DNA of 64,000 bases, taken from positions 310,001-374,000 of the forward strand of contig NZ_BMSG01000002.1 of assembly GCF_014649035.1 (NCBI RefSeq). Reading direction: 5' to 3'. Shown here piece by piece: positions 51,517-60,524 of this stretch. The notes under the pieces were generated by a model. It saw nothing but the letters and a program-made list of their open reading frames with translations, was not told the origin of the DNA and searched no databases. The position numbers and the translations under genes are program-made. How positions within the stretch are numbered: position 1 is the stretch's first letter; every line of letters starts with the position of its first letter. This DNA comes from Streptomyces sindenensis. Lineage in GTDB: Bacteria > Actinomycetota > Actinomycetes > Streptomycetales > Streptomycetaceae.

Positions 51517-53634
51517 TCAGGAAACCCCCGGCTCGTCCGACTCGTACAGCTCGAACCAGATCGACTTTCCCTCCCCCCGCGGATCCACCCCCCACGCGTC
51601 CGCCAGCATCTCCATCAGCACGAGCCCCCTCCCGCTGGACGCCATCTCGCCCGGTCTCCGCTTGTGCGGCAGCTCATCACTGGCGTCCGCGACCTCGACG
51701 CGCAGCCGCCGCCCGCCCTGCTCGCCGGAGACCTCCGCCACCATCAGCGCGTCCCCGTCCGTGTGGACGAGCACGTTGGTGGCCATCTCGGAGACCATCA
51801 GGACCGCCGAGTCGACCTGCTCGGGATCGCTCCAGTCGTGCAGCAGCTCGCGCACCAGCTGCCGCCCCACCGAGATCCGCTCCGGCTCGGCCTGCGCGAT
51901 GGTCAGGACGCTCCGGCGGGGCGGCGTCTCCGGGGCCCGGGCACTCTCGCGCCGCAGCACCAGGACCGCGATGTCGTCCTCCCGCCGGTCCGCAAGCGGC
52001 CCTGTCGTGTAGTGGGAGGTCGGCCCGTGGACGGCCTGGACCAGGGAGTCGGCGAGCTGTTCCAGGTCCTCGACCGGCTTCTCCAGGACCGGGCGCAGCC
52101 GGGACCAGCCGGTGGCCATGTCGTGCCCGCCGGTCTCGATGAGGCCGTCCGTGCACAGCATGATCGTCTCGCCGGGTTCCAGGACCACCCGCGTGGTGGG
52201 GTAGTCGGAGTCCGCCTCGATCCCGAGCGGGAGCCCGCCGGCGGTCTGCCGGATCACCGCGGTCCCGTCGGCGCTGATCACCACCGGGTCGGGGTGGCCC
52301 GCGCGGGCGATGTCCAGGGTCCCGGCCTCCGGATCGACCTCGGCGTACAGACAGGTCGCGAAGCGCGGCGCAGCGGGTTCCTCGTCGCCCTCGACGCTCT
52401 CGTACGCGTCGGTGAGCCCGGACAGAAAGCGTGAGGCCCGGGCGAGCACGGCGTCCGGGCGGTGCCCCTCGGACGCGTAGGCGCGCAGGGCGATGCGGAG
52501 CTGGCCCATCAGGCCGGCGGCCCGCACGTCATGCCCCTGGACGTCACCGATGACCAGGGCGATACGGCCGTTGGGCAGCGGGATCATGTCGTACCAGTCG
52601 CCGCCCACTTGGAGCCCGCCACCGGTCGGCACGTACCGCGCGGCCACCGTCATCCCGGGGATCTCCGGCCCCAGGGTCGGCATCATCGAACGCTGGAGCC
52701 CCAGGGACAGCTCGCGTTCCGTCTCGGCGACCCCGGCGCGGGCCAGGGCCTGGGCGAGCATCCGCGCGACCGTCGAGAGCACCGCGCGCTCGTCCGGGGA
52801 GAATGCCACCGGGTGCTGGAACTCGGCCATCCAGGCCCCCATCGTGCGGCCGGACGACACCAGGGGCAGGAAGGCCCAGGACTGCCGTCCGAAGCGGCGG
52901 GCGAGCGGCCAGGTGGTCGGGTAGCGACGGCGGTACTCGTCGGGGGAGGGCAGGTAGATCGCACGGCCGGTGCGGACGACCTCGGCAGCCGGGTAATCGG
53001 TGTCCAGGGGCATGTCGGTGAAGGGTTCCTCGTCCCCCATGCTGTGCCCGTGATGCCCGATGATCGTCAGCCGCTCCCCGGCGGCACCGAAGACCGCGAG
53101 GCCGTCCGGGGAGAAGCCCGGCATGGACAGGGACCCGGCGACCCGCAGCACCTCCGCGGTGGACCGGGCCTCGGCCAGCGCGCGTCCGGCGTCCAGGAGG
53201 AACGCCTCCCGGGACCGCCGCCAGTCCCCGGTGATCGGTGTGTGGGCGGCGTCGGTGGCGCCGGGCTGGGGTTCGGCGACCTCCTGGAGCGTGCCGTAGA
53301 GGACGTAGGCCTCGCTGTCGTCCTCCTCGCCCGTCCGGTGGACCGGCTTGGAGCGACTGCGCACGGTACGCAGGACCTGTCCGCGCTCGTCCACGATCCG
53401 CAGCCGCGCCTCGGCGAGGCTGCCCTCGGCGACCGCGAGGTTCACGACGCCGTAGATCTCGTTCCAGTCGACCGGGTGGAAACGGGAGCGCACCGCCGAC
53501 TCCCGGTAGCTGCCGGGCTCGGGAGGCAGGCCGATCAGCCGGGCCGCCTCCGCGTCGAGCGTGACCGTGCCGGCTGCGTTGTCCCAGCGCCACAGGCCCG
53601 TCGCGATCGCGGCCAGGACTTCCTCGGTGCGCAT
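51517..53634 (-). CDS. PAS-GAF-SpoIIE phosphatase with C-terminal anti-sigma-type ATPase domain
   Basis: This 705-aa protein has a PAS-like domain (about 8-110), a GAF domain (about 150-300), a SpoIIE/PP2C phosphatase (about 330-530, with GGDWYDMIPLPNGRIALVIGDVQGHD holding metal Asp residues) and an HATPase_c domain (about 570-695, SEMATNVLVHT and GRGLVLMEMLADAWGV). It combines RsbU-like phosphatase and RsbW-like kinase in one chain, a typical Streptomyces design for partner-switching sigma control. No sigma or anti-anti-sigma gene adjoins it. ATG 53634 is the start. It is divergent from aspS. Confidence 0.9.
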   Translation of the reverse strand: MRTEEVLAAIATGLWRWDNAAGTVTLDAEAARLIGLPPEPGSYRESAVRSRFHPVDWNEIYGVVNLAVAEGSLAEARLRIVDERGQVLRTVRSRSKPVHRTGEEDDSEAYVLYGTLQEVAEPQPGATDAAHTPITGDWRRSREAFLLDAGRALAEARSTAEVLRVAGSLSMPGFSPDGLAVFGAAGERLTIIGHHGHSMGDEEPFTDMPLDTDYPAAEVVRTGRAIYLPSPDEYRRRYPTTWPLARRFGRQSWAFLPLVSSGRTMGAWMAEFQHPVAFSPDERAVLSTVARMLAQALARAGVAETERELSLGLQRSMMPTLGPEIPGMTVAARYVPTGGGLQVGGDWYDMIPLPNGRIALVIGDVQGHDVRAAGLMGQLRIALRAYASEGHRPDAVLARASRFLSGLTDAYESVEGDEEPAAPRFATCLYAEVDPEAGTLDIARAGHPDPVVISADGTAVIRQTAGGLPLGIEADSDYPTTRVVLEPGETIMLCTDGLIETGGHDMATGWSRLRPVLEKPVEDLEQLADSLVQAVHGPTSHYTTGPLADRREDDIAVLVLRRESARAPETPPRRSVLTIAQAEPERISVGRQLVRELLHDWSDPEQVDSAVLMVSEMATNVLVHTDGDALMVAEVSGEQGGRRLRVEVADASDELPHKRRPGEMASSGRGLVLMEMLADAWGVDPRGEGKSIWFELYESDEPGVS

Positions 53635-53799
53635 TGCCCCACTTTAGGAAGATGTGCTCGGTGGACGCCACCGAGAGGCCGCCACCTGCCCAGGGGCGGA
53701 CGGGTGCGGCTGCGCAAAGGGAAATGAAGCCTCCCGGCCCCGGGCGGTAGCCTGGGGAGGCTCAATCCACACCTAACCGCGAAGACTGGATGAACGACG

Positions 53800-55593
53800 A
53801 TGCATCGGTACAGGTCCCACACCTGCGGCGAGCTCCGCGCCTCTGACGTCGGCACCGACGTCCGGCTGAGCGGCTGGCTGCACAATCGCCGAGACCTGGG
53901 CGGCATCCTCTTCATCGATCTGCGCGACCACTACGGTCTGGTGCAGCTCGTCGCCCGCCCCGGCACCCCCGGCAACGAGGCCCTGGCGAAGCTGACCAAG
54001 GAGACCGTCGTCCGGATCGACGGCAAGGTCTCCGCGCGCGGCGCGGACAACGTCAACCCGGAGCTGCCGACCGGCGAGATCGAGATCGAGGTCTCCGAGG
54101 TCGAGGTGCTCGGGGAGGCCGGCCCGCTGCCCTTCACGATCAACACCGAGGACGGCGTCAACGAGGAACGGCGCCTGGAGTACCGCTTCCTCGACCTGCG
54201 GCGCGAGCGCATGCACCGCAACATCATGCTGCGTTCGGCCGTGATCGCCTCCATCCGCTCCAAGATGGTGGCCCTCGGCTTCAACGAGATGGCGACCCCG
54301 ATCCTCACCGCGACCTCCCCCGAGGGCGCCCGTGACTTCGTCGTCCCGTCCCGGCTGAACCCCGGCAAGTTCTACGCGCTGCCGCAGGCGCCGCAGCAGT
54401 TCAAGCAGCTGCTGATGATCTCGGGCTTCGACCGCTACTTCCAGATCGCGCCCTGCTTCCGCGACGAGGACGCCCGCGCGGACCGCTCGCCGGGCGAGTT
54501 CTACCAGCTCGACGTCGAGATGTCGTTCGTCGAGCAGGAGGACGTCTTCCAGCCGATCGAGAAGCTGATGACCGAGCTCTTCACCGAGTTCGGCAACGGC
54601 CGCGAGGTCACCTCGCCGTTCCCGCGCATCCCGTTCCGCGAGTCGATGCTGAAGTACGGCAACGACAAGCCGGACCTGCGGGCCAAGCTGGAGCTCGTCG
54701 ACATCTCCGACGTCTTCGCCGACTCCGGCTTCAAGGCGTTCGCCGGCAAGCACGTCCGCGCGCTGCCGGTCCCGGACACCGCGGGCCAGTCCCGGAAGTT
54801 CTTCGACGGCCTCGGTGAGTACGCCGTCGAGCACGGCGCCAAGGGCCTGGCCTGGGTGCGCGTGGGCGAGGACGGCACGCTCGCCGGACCGATCGCCAAG
54901 TTCCTCACCGAGACCGACGTCAAGACGCTCACCGAGCGCCTCTCGCTGGTCCCGGGCCACGCCGTCTTCTTCGGCGCGGGCGAGTTCGACGAGGTCTCCA
55001 AGATCATGTCGGCGGTCCGGGTCGAGGCCGCCAAGCGCGCCGGCCACTTCGAGGAGGGCGTCTTCCGGTTCTGCTGGATCGTCGACTTCCCGATGTACGA
55101 GCGGGACGAGGAGACCGGCAGGATCGACTTCTCGCACAACCCCTTCTCGATGCCTCAGGGCGGCCTGGCCGACCTGGAGGAGAAGGACCCGTTGGACATC
55201 CTCGCCTGGCAGTACGACATCGTCTGCAACGGCATCGAGCTGTCCTCGGGCGCCATCCGTAACCACGAGCCCGAGCTGATGCTCAAGGCCTTCGAGATCG
55301 CCGGTTACGACCGCGAGACCGTCGAGCACGAGTTCGCGGGTATGCTCCGCGCCTTCCGCCTCGGCGCCCCGCCGCACGGTGGCATCGCCCCCGGCGTCGA
55401 CCGCATCGTCATGCTGCTGGCGGACGAGCCGAACATCCGCGAGACCATCGCCTTCCCGCTCAACGGCAACGCCCAGGACCTGATGATGGGCGCCCCGACC
55501 GAGCTGGACGAGACCCGTCTGCGCGAGCTGAACATCCAGCTGCGCAAGCCGGTCGCCGCGAAGGGCGCGTCGGAGAAGCCCGCCGACAAGTAG
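53800..55593 (+). CDS. aspS: aspartyl-tRNA synthetase
   Basis: This 597-aa class II synthetase charges tRNA with aspartate. It has the N-terminal anticodon-binding OB fold (1-110), class II motif 2 ([20 protein letters not shown], about 217-236), a GAD insertion domain (about 300-420) and motif 3 with [17 protein letters not shown]. This is the full bacterial-type architecture. ATG 53800 starts [18 protein letters not shown]. The short lysine-containing tail ([10 protein letters not shown]) is normal. Whether it also charges tRNA-Asn cannot be judged. A parS site and terminator follow. Confidence 0.97.
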   Translation: MHRYRSHTCGELRASDVGTDVRLSGWLHNRRDLGGILFIDLRDHYGLVQLVARPGTPGNEALAKLTKETVVRIDGKVSARGADNVNPELPTGEIEIEVSEVEVLGEAGPLPFTINTEDGVNEERRLEYRFLDLRRERMHRNIMLRSAVIASIRSKMVALGFNEMATPILTATSPEGARDFVVPSRLNPGKFYALPQAPQQFKQLLMISGFDRYFQIAPCFRDEDARADRSPGEFYQLDVEMSFVEQEDVFQPIEKLMTELFTEFGNGREVTSPFPRIPFRESMLKYGNDKPDLRAKLELVDISDVFADSGFKAFAGKHVRALPVPDTAGQSRKFFDGLGEYAVEHGAKGLAWVRVGEDGTLAGPIAKFLTETDVKTLTERLSLVPGHAVFFGAGEFDEVSKIMSAVRVEAAKRAGHFEEGVFRFCWIVDFPMYERDEETGRIDFSHNPFSMPQGGLADLEEKDPLDILAWQYDIVCNGIELSSGAIRNHEPELMLKAFEIAGYDRETVEHEFAGMLRAFRLGAPPHGGIAPGVDRIVMLLADEPNIRETIAFPLNGNAQDLMMGAPTELDETRLRELNIQLRKPVAAKGASEKPADK

Positions 55594-55617
55594 TCCGTAC
55601 GGTCCCGCCCCGCGGAT

Positions 55618-55631
55618 GTTTCACGTGAAAC
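55618..55631. other. parS site 3
   Basis: Perfect GTTTCACGTGAAAC, 25 bases after the aspS stop. Its last four bases (AAAC) are also the first bases of the terminator stem that follows. Confidence 0.85.
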
Positions 55632-55661
55632 AGCCCCCGATCACCCGATCGGGGGCTGTTT
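55628..55661 (+). terminator. aspS terminator
   Basis: AAACAGCCCCCGATC and GATCGGGGGCTGTTT form a 15-bp perfect stem around ACCC and are followed by CG and T-rich bases. It overlaps the third parS site. Confidence 0.93.
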
Positions 55662-55831
55662 CGTTGCATACCCGCGAGCGCCGGTGACGGCCGGGCGACG
55701 CGGTACAGCCGGATGGCCCCGGTTCGGGTTCGGCCGGGGCGGGCCCGGCAAAGACTGGCACCGAGACACCCCTCTTGCAGCCCGTCCTGCCGCGTCGCGC
55801 CGCCTGCCGCCATCCCGAGGAGCCCACCGCC

Positions 55832-56623
55832 GTGTCCCTCCCCCGCCGCCCACCCGCCCTGCTCGCCGCACCTCTCCTCGCCCTGGCCCTCCTGCTCACC
55901 GGCTGCTCCTCCGGTGCCGCGCCGGAGAAGACCCCGGTCGGGGTCCCGGGGCAGGGCGCCGCGGGCCCGCAGTCCGACGCCGCGTCCGCCCTCCGGTCCT
56001 CCCCCAGCCCGGCGCCCGCTCCGAGCCCCGCCGAGATCCCGGACCTCGGACCGGAGACCCTGGCCCAGATCCCCGCCGAGGCCCGGCAGGCCTTCGTGGT
56101 GACCGGCGAGGAGGCCGACTCCTACCGTTCCAGCGCGGTCCTGTACGGCCGCGCCGACCCGGCCCAGGGCTGGGAGCCGGTCGCGGGCCCCTGGCCGGCC
56201 CACAACGGCATGGAGGGGTGGACGGACCACCACATGGCGGGCGACCGCAGATCACCCAAGGGTGTCTACACCCTCACCGACGCGGGCGGGCGGCTCCCCG
56301 ACCCCGGGGCGCTGCTGCCGTACGACGAGCACCCCCGGTTCGCGGTCGACGGCGAGGGGTTCTTCGGTGAGCCGCTGGAAGGGTCCTTCGACTACGTCGT
56401 CGCGATCAACTACAACCGCGAGGAGGGCGTCAGCCCTCTCAACCGCACCCGCCCGCTCGGCCCGGAACGCGGCGGCGGCATCTGGATCCACGTGGACCAC
56501 GGCGGCCCGACCCAGGGGTGCGTCTCCCTCCCCGAGGAACGCGTGGAGGAACTCCTGCGCACCCTGGACCCGGAGATGAACCCGGTGATCGTGATGGGGG
56601 ACGCGGAGTCGCTGAGGCGGTGA
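55832..56623 (+). CDS. L,D-transpeptidase (YkuD) lipoprotein
   Basis: This 263-aa exported protein has a lipoprotein signal with lipobox LLTGC (Cys25), a Ser/Pro/Ala linker (30-70) and an ErfK/YbiS/YkuD domain with the active-site region GGGIWIHVDHGGPTQGCVSL (about 220-239; nucleophile Cys in TQGCVSL). It would form 3-3 cross-links or attach proteins to peptidoglycan outside the membrane. GTG 55832 is chosen because GAGGAGC lies nine bases upstream and the signal peptide starts immediately. A hairpin follows the stop. Confidence 0.88.
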   Translation: MSLPRRPPALLAAPLLALALLLTGCSSGAAPEKTPVGVPGQGAAGPQSDAASALRSSPSPAPAPSPAEIPDLGPETLAQIPAEARQAFVVTGEEADSYRSSAVLYGRADPAQGWEPVAGPWPAHNGMEGWTDHHMAGDRRSPKGVYTLTDAGGRLPDPGALLPYDEHPRFAVDGEGFFGEPLEGSFDYVVAINYNREEGVSPLNRTRPLGPERGGGIWIHVDHGGPTQGCVSLPEERVEELLRTLDPEMNPVIVMGDAESLRR

Positions 56624-56646
56624 GGGAAGCCGGGGAGGAGGGGGAA

Positions 56647-56695
56647 TACGCCGGGAGCCCGGGACCGCTGTTCGCGGTTCCGGGCTCCCGGCGTA
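56647..56695. terminator. long hairpin between the L,D-transpeptidase and metG genes
   Basis: Arms of 22 bases (TACGCCGGGAGCCCGGGACC and its partner) pair with one G-T wobble around TGTTC. The genes converge, so it can serve both. Confidence 0.9.
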
Positions 56696-56707
56696 CGTAT
56701 GGAGGGG

Positions 56708-58321
56708 TTACGCGGGCTTCTCCTCCAGGCGCGGGAACAGCACCGCGCCCTTCGTCACCGTCGCGCCCGCGGGCAGGACGCCCCACGCGCCCGCGTCCTG
56801 GACCCTCTGGTCGGCCAGGGCGCCCAGGGACTCCTCGGCGCCCAGGGACTCCCAGAGCTTCTGCGAGGTCTCCGGCATCACCGCGTTGAGCAGCACCGCG
56901 ACCCCGCGCAGCGACTCGGCGGCCGTGTAGAGGATGGTCGCCAGGCGCGCCTGGCCCTCCGGGGTGGTGTCCTTGGCCACCTTCCACGGCTCCTGCTCCG
57001 TGATGTAGCCGTTGACCTGCTTCACGAAGTCGAAGACCGCCAGGATGCCGCCCTGGAAGTCCAGCTCCTCGCCGATCTTCCGGTCGGCCGTCGCCACGGC
57101 CTTCGCCAGACCGTCCCGCACGGCCTGCTCCGCGTTGCCGGCGGCCGTGTCCTGAGGCAGTGCCCCGCCGAAGTACTTGCCGACCATCGCCGCCACGCGC
57201 GAGGCGAGGTTCCCGTAGTCGTTGGCCAGCTCGGAGGTGTAGCGGGCGGAGAAGTCCTCCCAGGAGAACGACCCGTCGCTGCCGTAGGAGATGGCCCGCA
57301 GGAAGTACCAGCGGTACGCGTCCACGCCGAAGTGCGAGGTCAGGTCCTGCGGCTTGATGCCGGTCAGGTTCGACTTGGACATCTTCTCGCCGCCGACCAT
57401 CAGCCAGCCGTTGGCGACGACCTTGCCCGGCAGCGGCAGACCCTGCGCCATCAGCATCGCGGGCCAGATCACCGAGTGGAAGCGGAGGATGTCCTTGCCG
57501 ATCAGGTGCACGTTCGCCGGGAACGTACCGTCGAACTTCTCCTGGTTGGCGCCGTAGCCGACCGCCGTCGCGTAGTTGAGCAGCGCGTCGACCCACACGT
57601 AGATGACGTGCTTGTCGTCCCACGGCACCGGGACGCCCCAGTCGAACGTCGAGCGCGAGATCGACAGGTCCTGCAGACCCTGCTCGACGAAGTTCACGAC
57701 CTCGTTGCGCGCCGACTCGGGCTGGATGAAGTCCGGGTTCGCCGCGTAGAACTCCAGCAGCTTCGGGCCGTACGCGCTGAGCTTGAAGAAGTAGTTCTCC
57801 TCCTTGAGGAGCTCCACCGGCTTCTTGTGGATCGGGCAGAGCTTCTGACCGGCGAACTCGCCCTCGCCGTCGATCAGATCGCCGGGGAGCTTGTACTCCT
57901 CGCAGCCCACGCAGTACGGGCCCTCATACCCGCCCTTGTAGATCTCGCCCTTGTCGTACAGGTCCTGCACGAACTCCTGCACACGGTCGGTGTGCCGCTT
58001 CTCCGTCGTCCGGATGAAGTCGTCGTTGGCGATGTTCAGATGCTCCCAGAGGGGCTTCCACGCCTCCTCGACGAGCTTGTCCGCCCAGGCCTGCGGAGTC
58101 ACGTTGTTCGCCTCGGCCGTGCGCATGATCTTCTGACCGTGCTCGTCCGTGCCGGTGAGGTACCACACCTTCTCGCCGCGCTGGCGGTGCCAGCGCGTGA
58201 GCACGTCGCCTGCGACGGTCGTGTAGGCGTGGCCCAGGTGAGGAGCGTCGTTGACGTAGTAAATGGGGGTCGAGACGTAGTACGCCGTCGCCCCCTGCTT
58301 CTCGGATCCAGTGGCCGCCAT
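56708..58321 (-). CDS. metG: methionyl-tRNA synthetase
   Basis: This 537-aa class I synthetase charges tRNA with methionine. HLGHAYT (HIGH signature) lies near residue 28 and GEKMSKSN (KMSKS) near 313. A zinc-knuckle region CVGCEEYKLPGD...CPIH (about 135-165) has Cys-x-x-Cys and a Cys/His second half. The C-terminal anticodon-binding helical domain is present, but there is no EMAP-type tRNA-binding domain. ATG 58321 is chosen; a longer frame adds eleven residues without family sequence. GGATTTCG is its weak ribosome site. Confidence 0.96.
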   Translation of the reverse strand: MAATGSEKQGATAYYVSTPIYYVNDAPHLGHAYTTVAGDVLTRWHRQRGEKVWYLTGTDEHGQKIMRTAEANNVTPQAWADKLVEEAWKPLWEHLNIANDDFIRTTEKRHTDRVQEFVQDLYDKGEIYKGGYEGPYCVGCEEYKLPGDLIDGEGEFAGQKLCPIHKKPVELLKEENYFFKLSAYGPKLLEFYAANPDFIQPESARNEVVNFVEQGLQDLSISRSTFDWGVPVPWDDKHVIYVWVDALLNYATAVGYGANQEKFDGTFPANVHLIGKDILRFHSVIWPAMLMAQGLPLPGKVVANGWLMVGGEKMSKSNLTGIKPQDLTSHFGVDAYRWYFLRAISYGSDGSFSWEDFSARYTSELANDYGNLASRVAAMVGKYFGGALPQDTAAGNAEQAVRDGLAKAVATADRKIGEELDFQGGILAVFDFVKQVNGYITEQEPWKVAKDTTPEGQARLATILYTAAESLRGVAVLLNAVMPETSQKLWESLGAEESLGALADQRVQDAGAWGVLPAGATVTKGAVLFPRLEEKPA

Positions 58322-58503
58322 GGTCGAAATCCTAACGGCCCGATCAAGATCCACTCACATCCATAAACGGAGGCCCCTGCGCGGACGGAGGAAGCCCCTC
58401 CGGTGGAGAGCTTCGCGAAACAGCCCCTCATGCAAGGGTTCCCGTAGGAACGTCGCATCCTGGCAGGGAGCGGACAAGCGTGCACGAGGCAGGGGACATC
58501 ACC

Positions 58504-59196
58504 ATGCGGGTACTGGTCGCCGAGGACGAAGAGACCCTCGCGGAGCTGGTCGCCACCGGACTGCGCCGGGCCGGATTCGCGGTCGACACGGTGTACAGCG
58601 GGGACGCGGCCCTCGCCTACCTCGGCCTCCACGACTACGACGTCGTCGTGCTCGATCGCGACCTCCCCCGGGTGCACGGCGACGACGTGGCCCGCCGCCT
58701 GGTCGCCTCCGGCTCCCGTACCCGGATCCTGATGCTCACCGCCTCCGGAGCCGTGGAGGACCGGGTCGCCGGGCTGGACCTGGGGGCCGACGACTACGTC
58801 AGCAAACCGTTCGAGTTCCCCGAGTTGGTCTCCCGGGTACGGGCCCTGCGTCGGCGCAGCGCCCGGCCCGTACCGCCCCAGCTGGAACGCCACGGCATCC
58901 GGCTCGACACCGTGCGGCGGTCCGCGCTCCGCGACGGCCGGGACCTCGACCTCTCCCCGAAGGAGTTCACCGTGCTGCAACTGCTCCTGGAGGCCGACGG
59001 TGGCACGGTCGGCGCGGAAGAGCTGCTGGAGCGGGCCTGGGACGCAGGCGCCGACCCTTCCCCAGACCCTCAGCTGCCGTCCGAGCAGGGGAGACCCCAT
59101 CCCGGGGCCGTGCACGCGTGCATGAGCGAGCTCCGTGCCAAGCTCGGCGAGCCCGCGCTGATCCGCACCGTGCAGGGCGGCGGGTACGCCCTGTGA
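58504..59196 (+). CDS. OmpR-family response regulator (CutR-like) with a repeat-derived insertion
   Basis: This 230-aa protein has a receiver domain (1-115; phospho-acceptor Asp52 in VVVLDRDLPRVHGDD, Lys102 in YVSKPFEFPE) and an OmpR winged helix (about 130-230, LSPKEFTVLQLLLEADGGTV). Between WDAGADP and AVHACMSELRAKLGEP lie about 16 extra residues (PSPDPQLPSEQGRPHPG), where relatives have only a two- or three-residue turn before the recognition helix. The DNA for these (59057-59104) is a Streptomyces dispersed repeat. Function may be altered. GTGA overlap with the kinase gene makes a two-component pair. ATG 58504 is chosen since AGGGGA lies upstream. Confidence 0.88.
   Translation: MRVLVAEDEETLAELVATGLRRAGFAVDTVYSGDAALAYLGLHDYDVVVLDRDLPRVHGDDVARRLVASGSRTRILMLTASGAVEDRVAGLDLGADDYVSKPFEFPELVSRVRALRRRSARPVPPQLERHGIRLDTVRRSALRDGRDLDLSPKEFTVLQLLLEADGGTVGAEELLERAWDAGADPSPDPQLPSEQGRPHPGAVHACMSELRAKLGEPALIRTVQGGGYAL
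59057..59104. repeat. dispersed Streptomyces repeat inserted in a coding region
   Basis: CTTCCCCAGACCCTCAGCTG, then CCGTCCGAGCAGGGGAGACC and CCA, matches a repeat I remember as frequent in Streptomyces intergenic DNA. It sits in frame (48 bp) in the response regulator gene, between the turn and the recognition helix. Confidence 0.65.
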
Positions 59197-60524
59197 AGCG
59201 GCCGGCCCCGCTGCGGCGACTGGTGGAGGCCGCGAAGCTGCCGCACTCGACGATCCGCACCCGCATCGCGCTCGTGTACGGCGGTGTCTTCCTGGTGCTC
59301 GGCACCGCCCTGCTGGCCACGGTCAACCTGGCCTCCCGCGCCGGTACGGAGACCGAGGCGCGGGCCATCGCCTCCACGGCGGTCGTCGTCGTTCCGCCGG
59401 GGTACACCGTGAACGGTCCCTTCATCGCCCGCGGCTTCACCGGTTCGCCCGACGCCTACGAGCTCACCGACCATGTCAGCGACGCGGCGGGCAAGCAGCT
59501 CCTGAACTGGTCGTTCGCCGCGCTGCTCGTGATGACGGCGGGCGCGGTCGGGGTCGGCTGGTGGATAGCGGGCCGGGTGCTGCGGCCGGTCCACGCGATG
59601 ACCGCGAAGGCCCGCCGGCTCTCGGAGAAGACCCTGCACGAGCGGATCGCGTCCAGCGGCCCGGACGACGAGCTGAAGGAGCTGGGCGAGACGCTGGACG
59701 GGCTGCTGGGGCGGCTGGAGAAGGCCTTCGACAGCCAGCGGAGATTCATCGCGAACGCCTCGCACGAGCTGCGGACCCCACTGGCCACCCAGCGCGCCGC
59801 GATCCAGATCGGCCTGGACGACCCGTCCCCCGAAGACCTCGTCCGCACCCGGCAGACCCTGCTGGACACCAACCGGCGCAGCGAGCGGCTCATCGAGGGG
59901 CTGCTCGTGCTGGCCCGTAGCGAACGGGGCCTGGCCAGGGACGAACGCGAGGCGGTCCGCCTCGATCAGGTGGTCAGGGAGGAGGCGGCCCGGTACCCGA
60001 ACCCGACGGTACGGAGCGCGGACGGCCACGGGCCGGAGGCGGGGGGCGGGGGCGGCGACGGGCCTGAGGCCCGGGGGAGGGGCGGCGACGGGCCGGTGGT
60101 GCACGTCGCGGTGGCCGCCTGTTCCGTGCGCGGCAACCGGCTGCTCCTCGCCCAGCTGGTGGCGAATCTGCTTGCCAACGCGGTGACGTACAACGTGCCG
60201 GGCGGCTCGGTGGAGGTCTGCCTGAGCGGAGAGGGGGACCTGCTGGTGCGCAACACCGGGCCGGTGGTCTCCGAGGCCGATGTCGCGGGGTTCTTCGAGC
60301 CGTTCCGGCGGGGCGAGGGCCGGGACCGGATGGGACCGGGGGCGGGCCTCGGTCTGTCGATCGTCCGGTCGATCGCGGTGGCCCACGGCGGTACGGCCAC
60401 GGCGGTACCGGGCCCGGAGGGCGGCGGTCTCGCCGTGACCGTACGGCTGCCGGTCGATCAGGCCCCGGAGTCGGCCTCGCGGGCGGCGACCCAGTCCGGC
60501 AGTCCGGCGAGGATCTCCCGGTAG
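59193..60524 (+). CDS. sensor histidine kinase (CutS-like)
   Basis: This 443-aa membrane kinase has a short N-terminus, TM helices at about 22-45 and 104-128 flanking a small extracytoplasmic loop (45-103), a HAMP-like segment (about 129-180), the phospho-accepting H box [13 protein letters not shown] (about 185-197, His191) and an HATPase domain with N box LLANAVTYN and [10 protein letters not shown] Gly/Arg low-complexity insert ([17 protein letters not shown]) lies between the H and N boxes. GTG 59193 overlaps the regulator stop. The last 22 codons overlap, tail to tail, the VWA gene on the other strand. Confidence 0.9.
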   Translation: MKRPAPLRRLVEAAKLPHSTIRTRIALVYGGVFLVLGTALLATVNLASRAGTETEARAIASTAVVVVPPGYTVNGPFIARGFTGSPDAYELTDHVSDAAGKQLLNWSFAALLVMTAGAVGVGWWIAGRVLRPVHAMTAKARRLSEKTLHERIASSGPDDELKELGETLDGLLGRLEKAFDSQRRFIANASHELRTPLATQRAAIQIGLDDPSPEDLVRTRQTLLDTNRRSERLIEGLLVLARSERGLARDEREAVRLDQVVREEAARYPNPTVRSADGHGPEAGGGGGDGPEARGRGGDGPVVHVAVAACSVRGNRLLLAQLVANLLANAVTYNVPGGSVEVCLSGEGDLLVRNTGPVVSEADVAGFFEPFRRGEGRDRMGPGAGLGLSIVRSIAVAHGGTATAVPGPEGGGLAVTVRLPVDQAPESASRAATQSGSPARISR

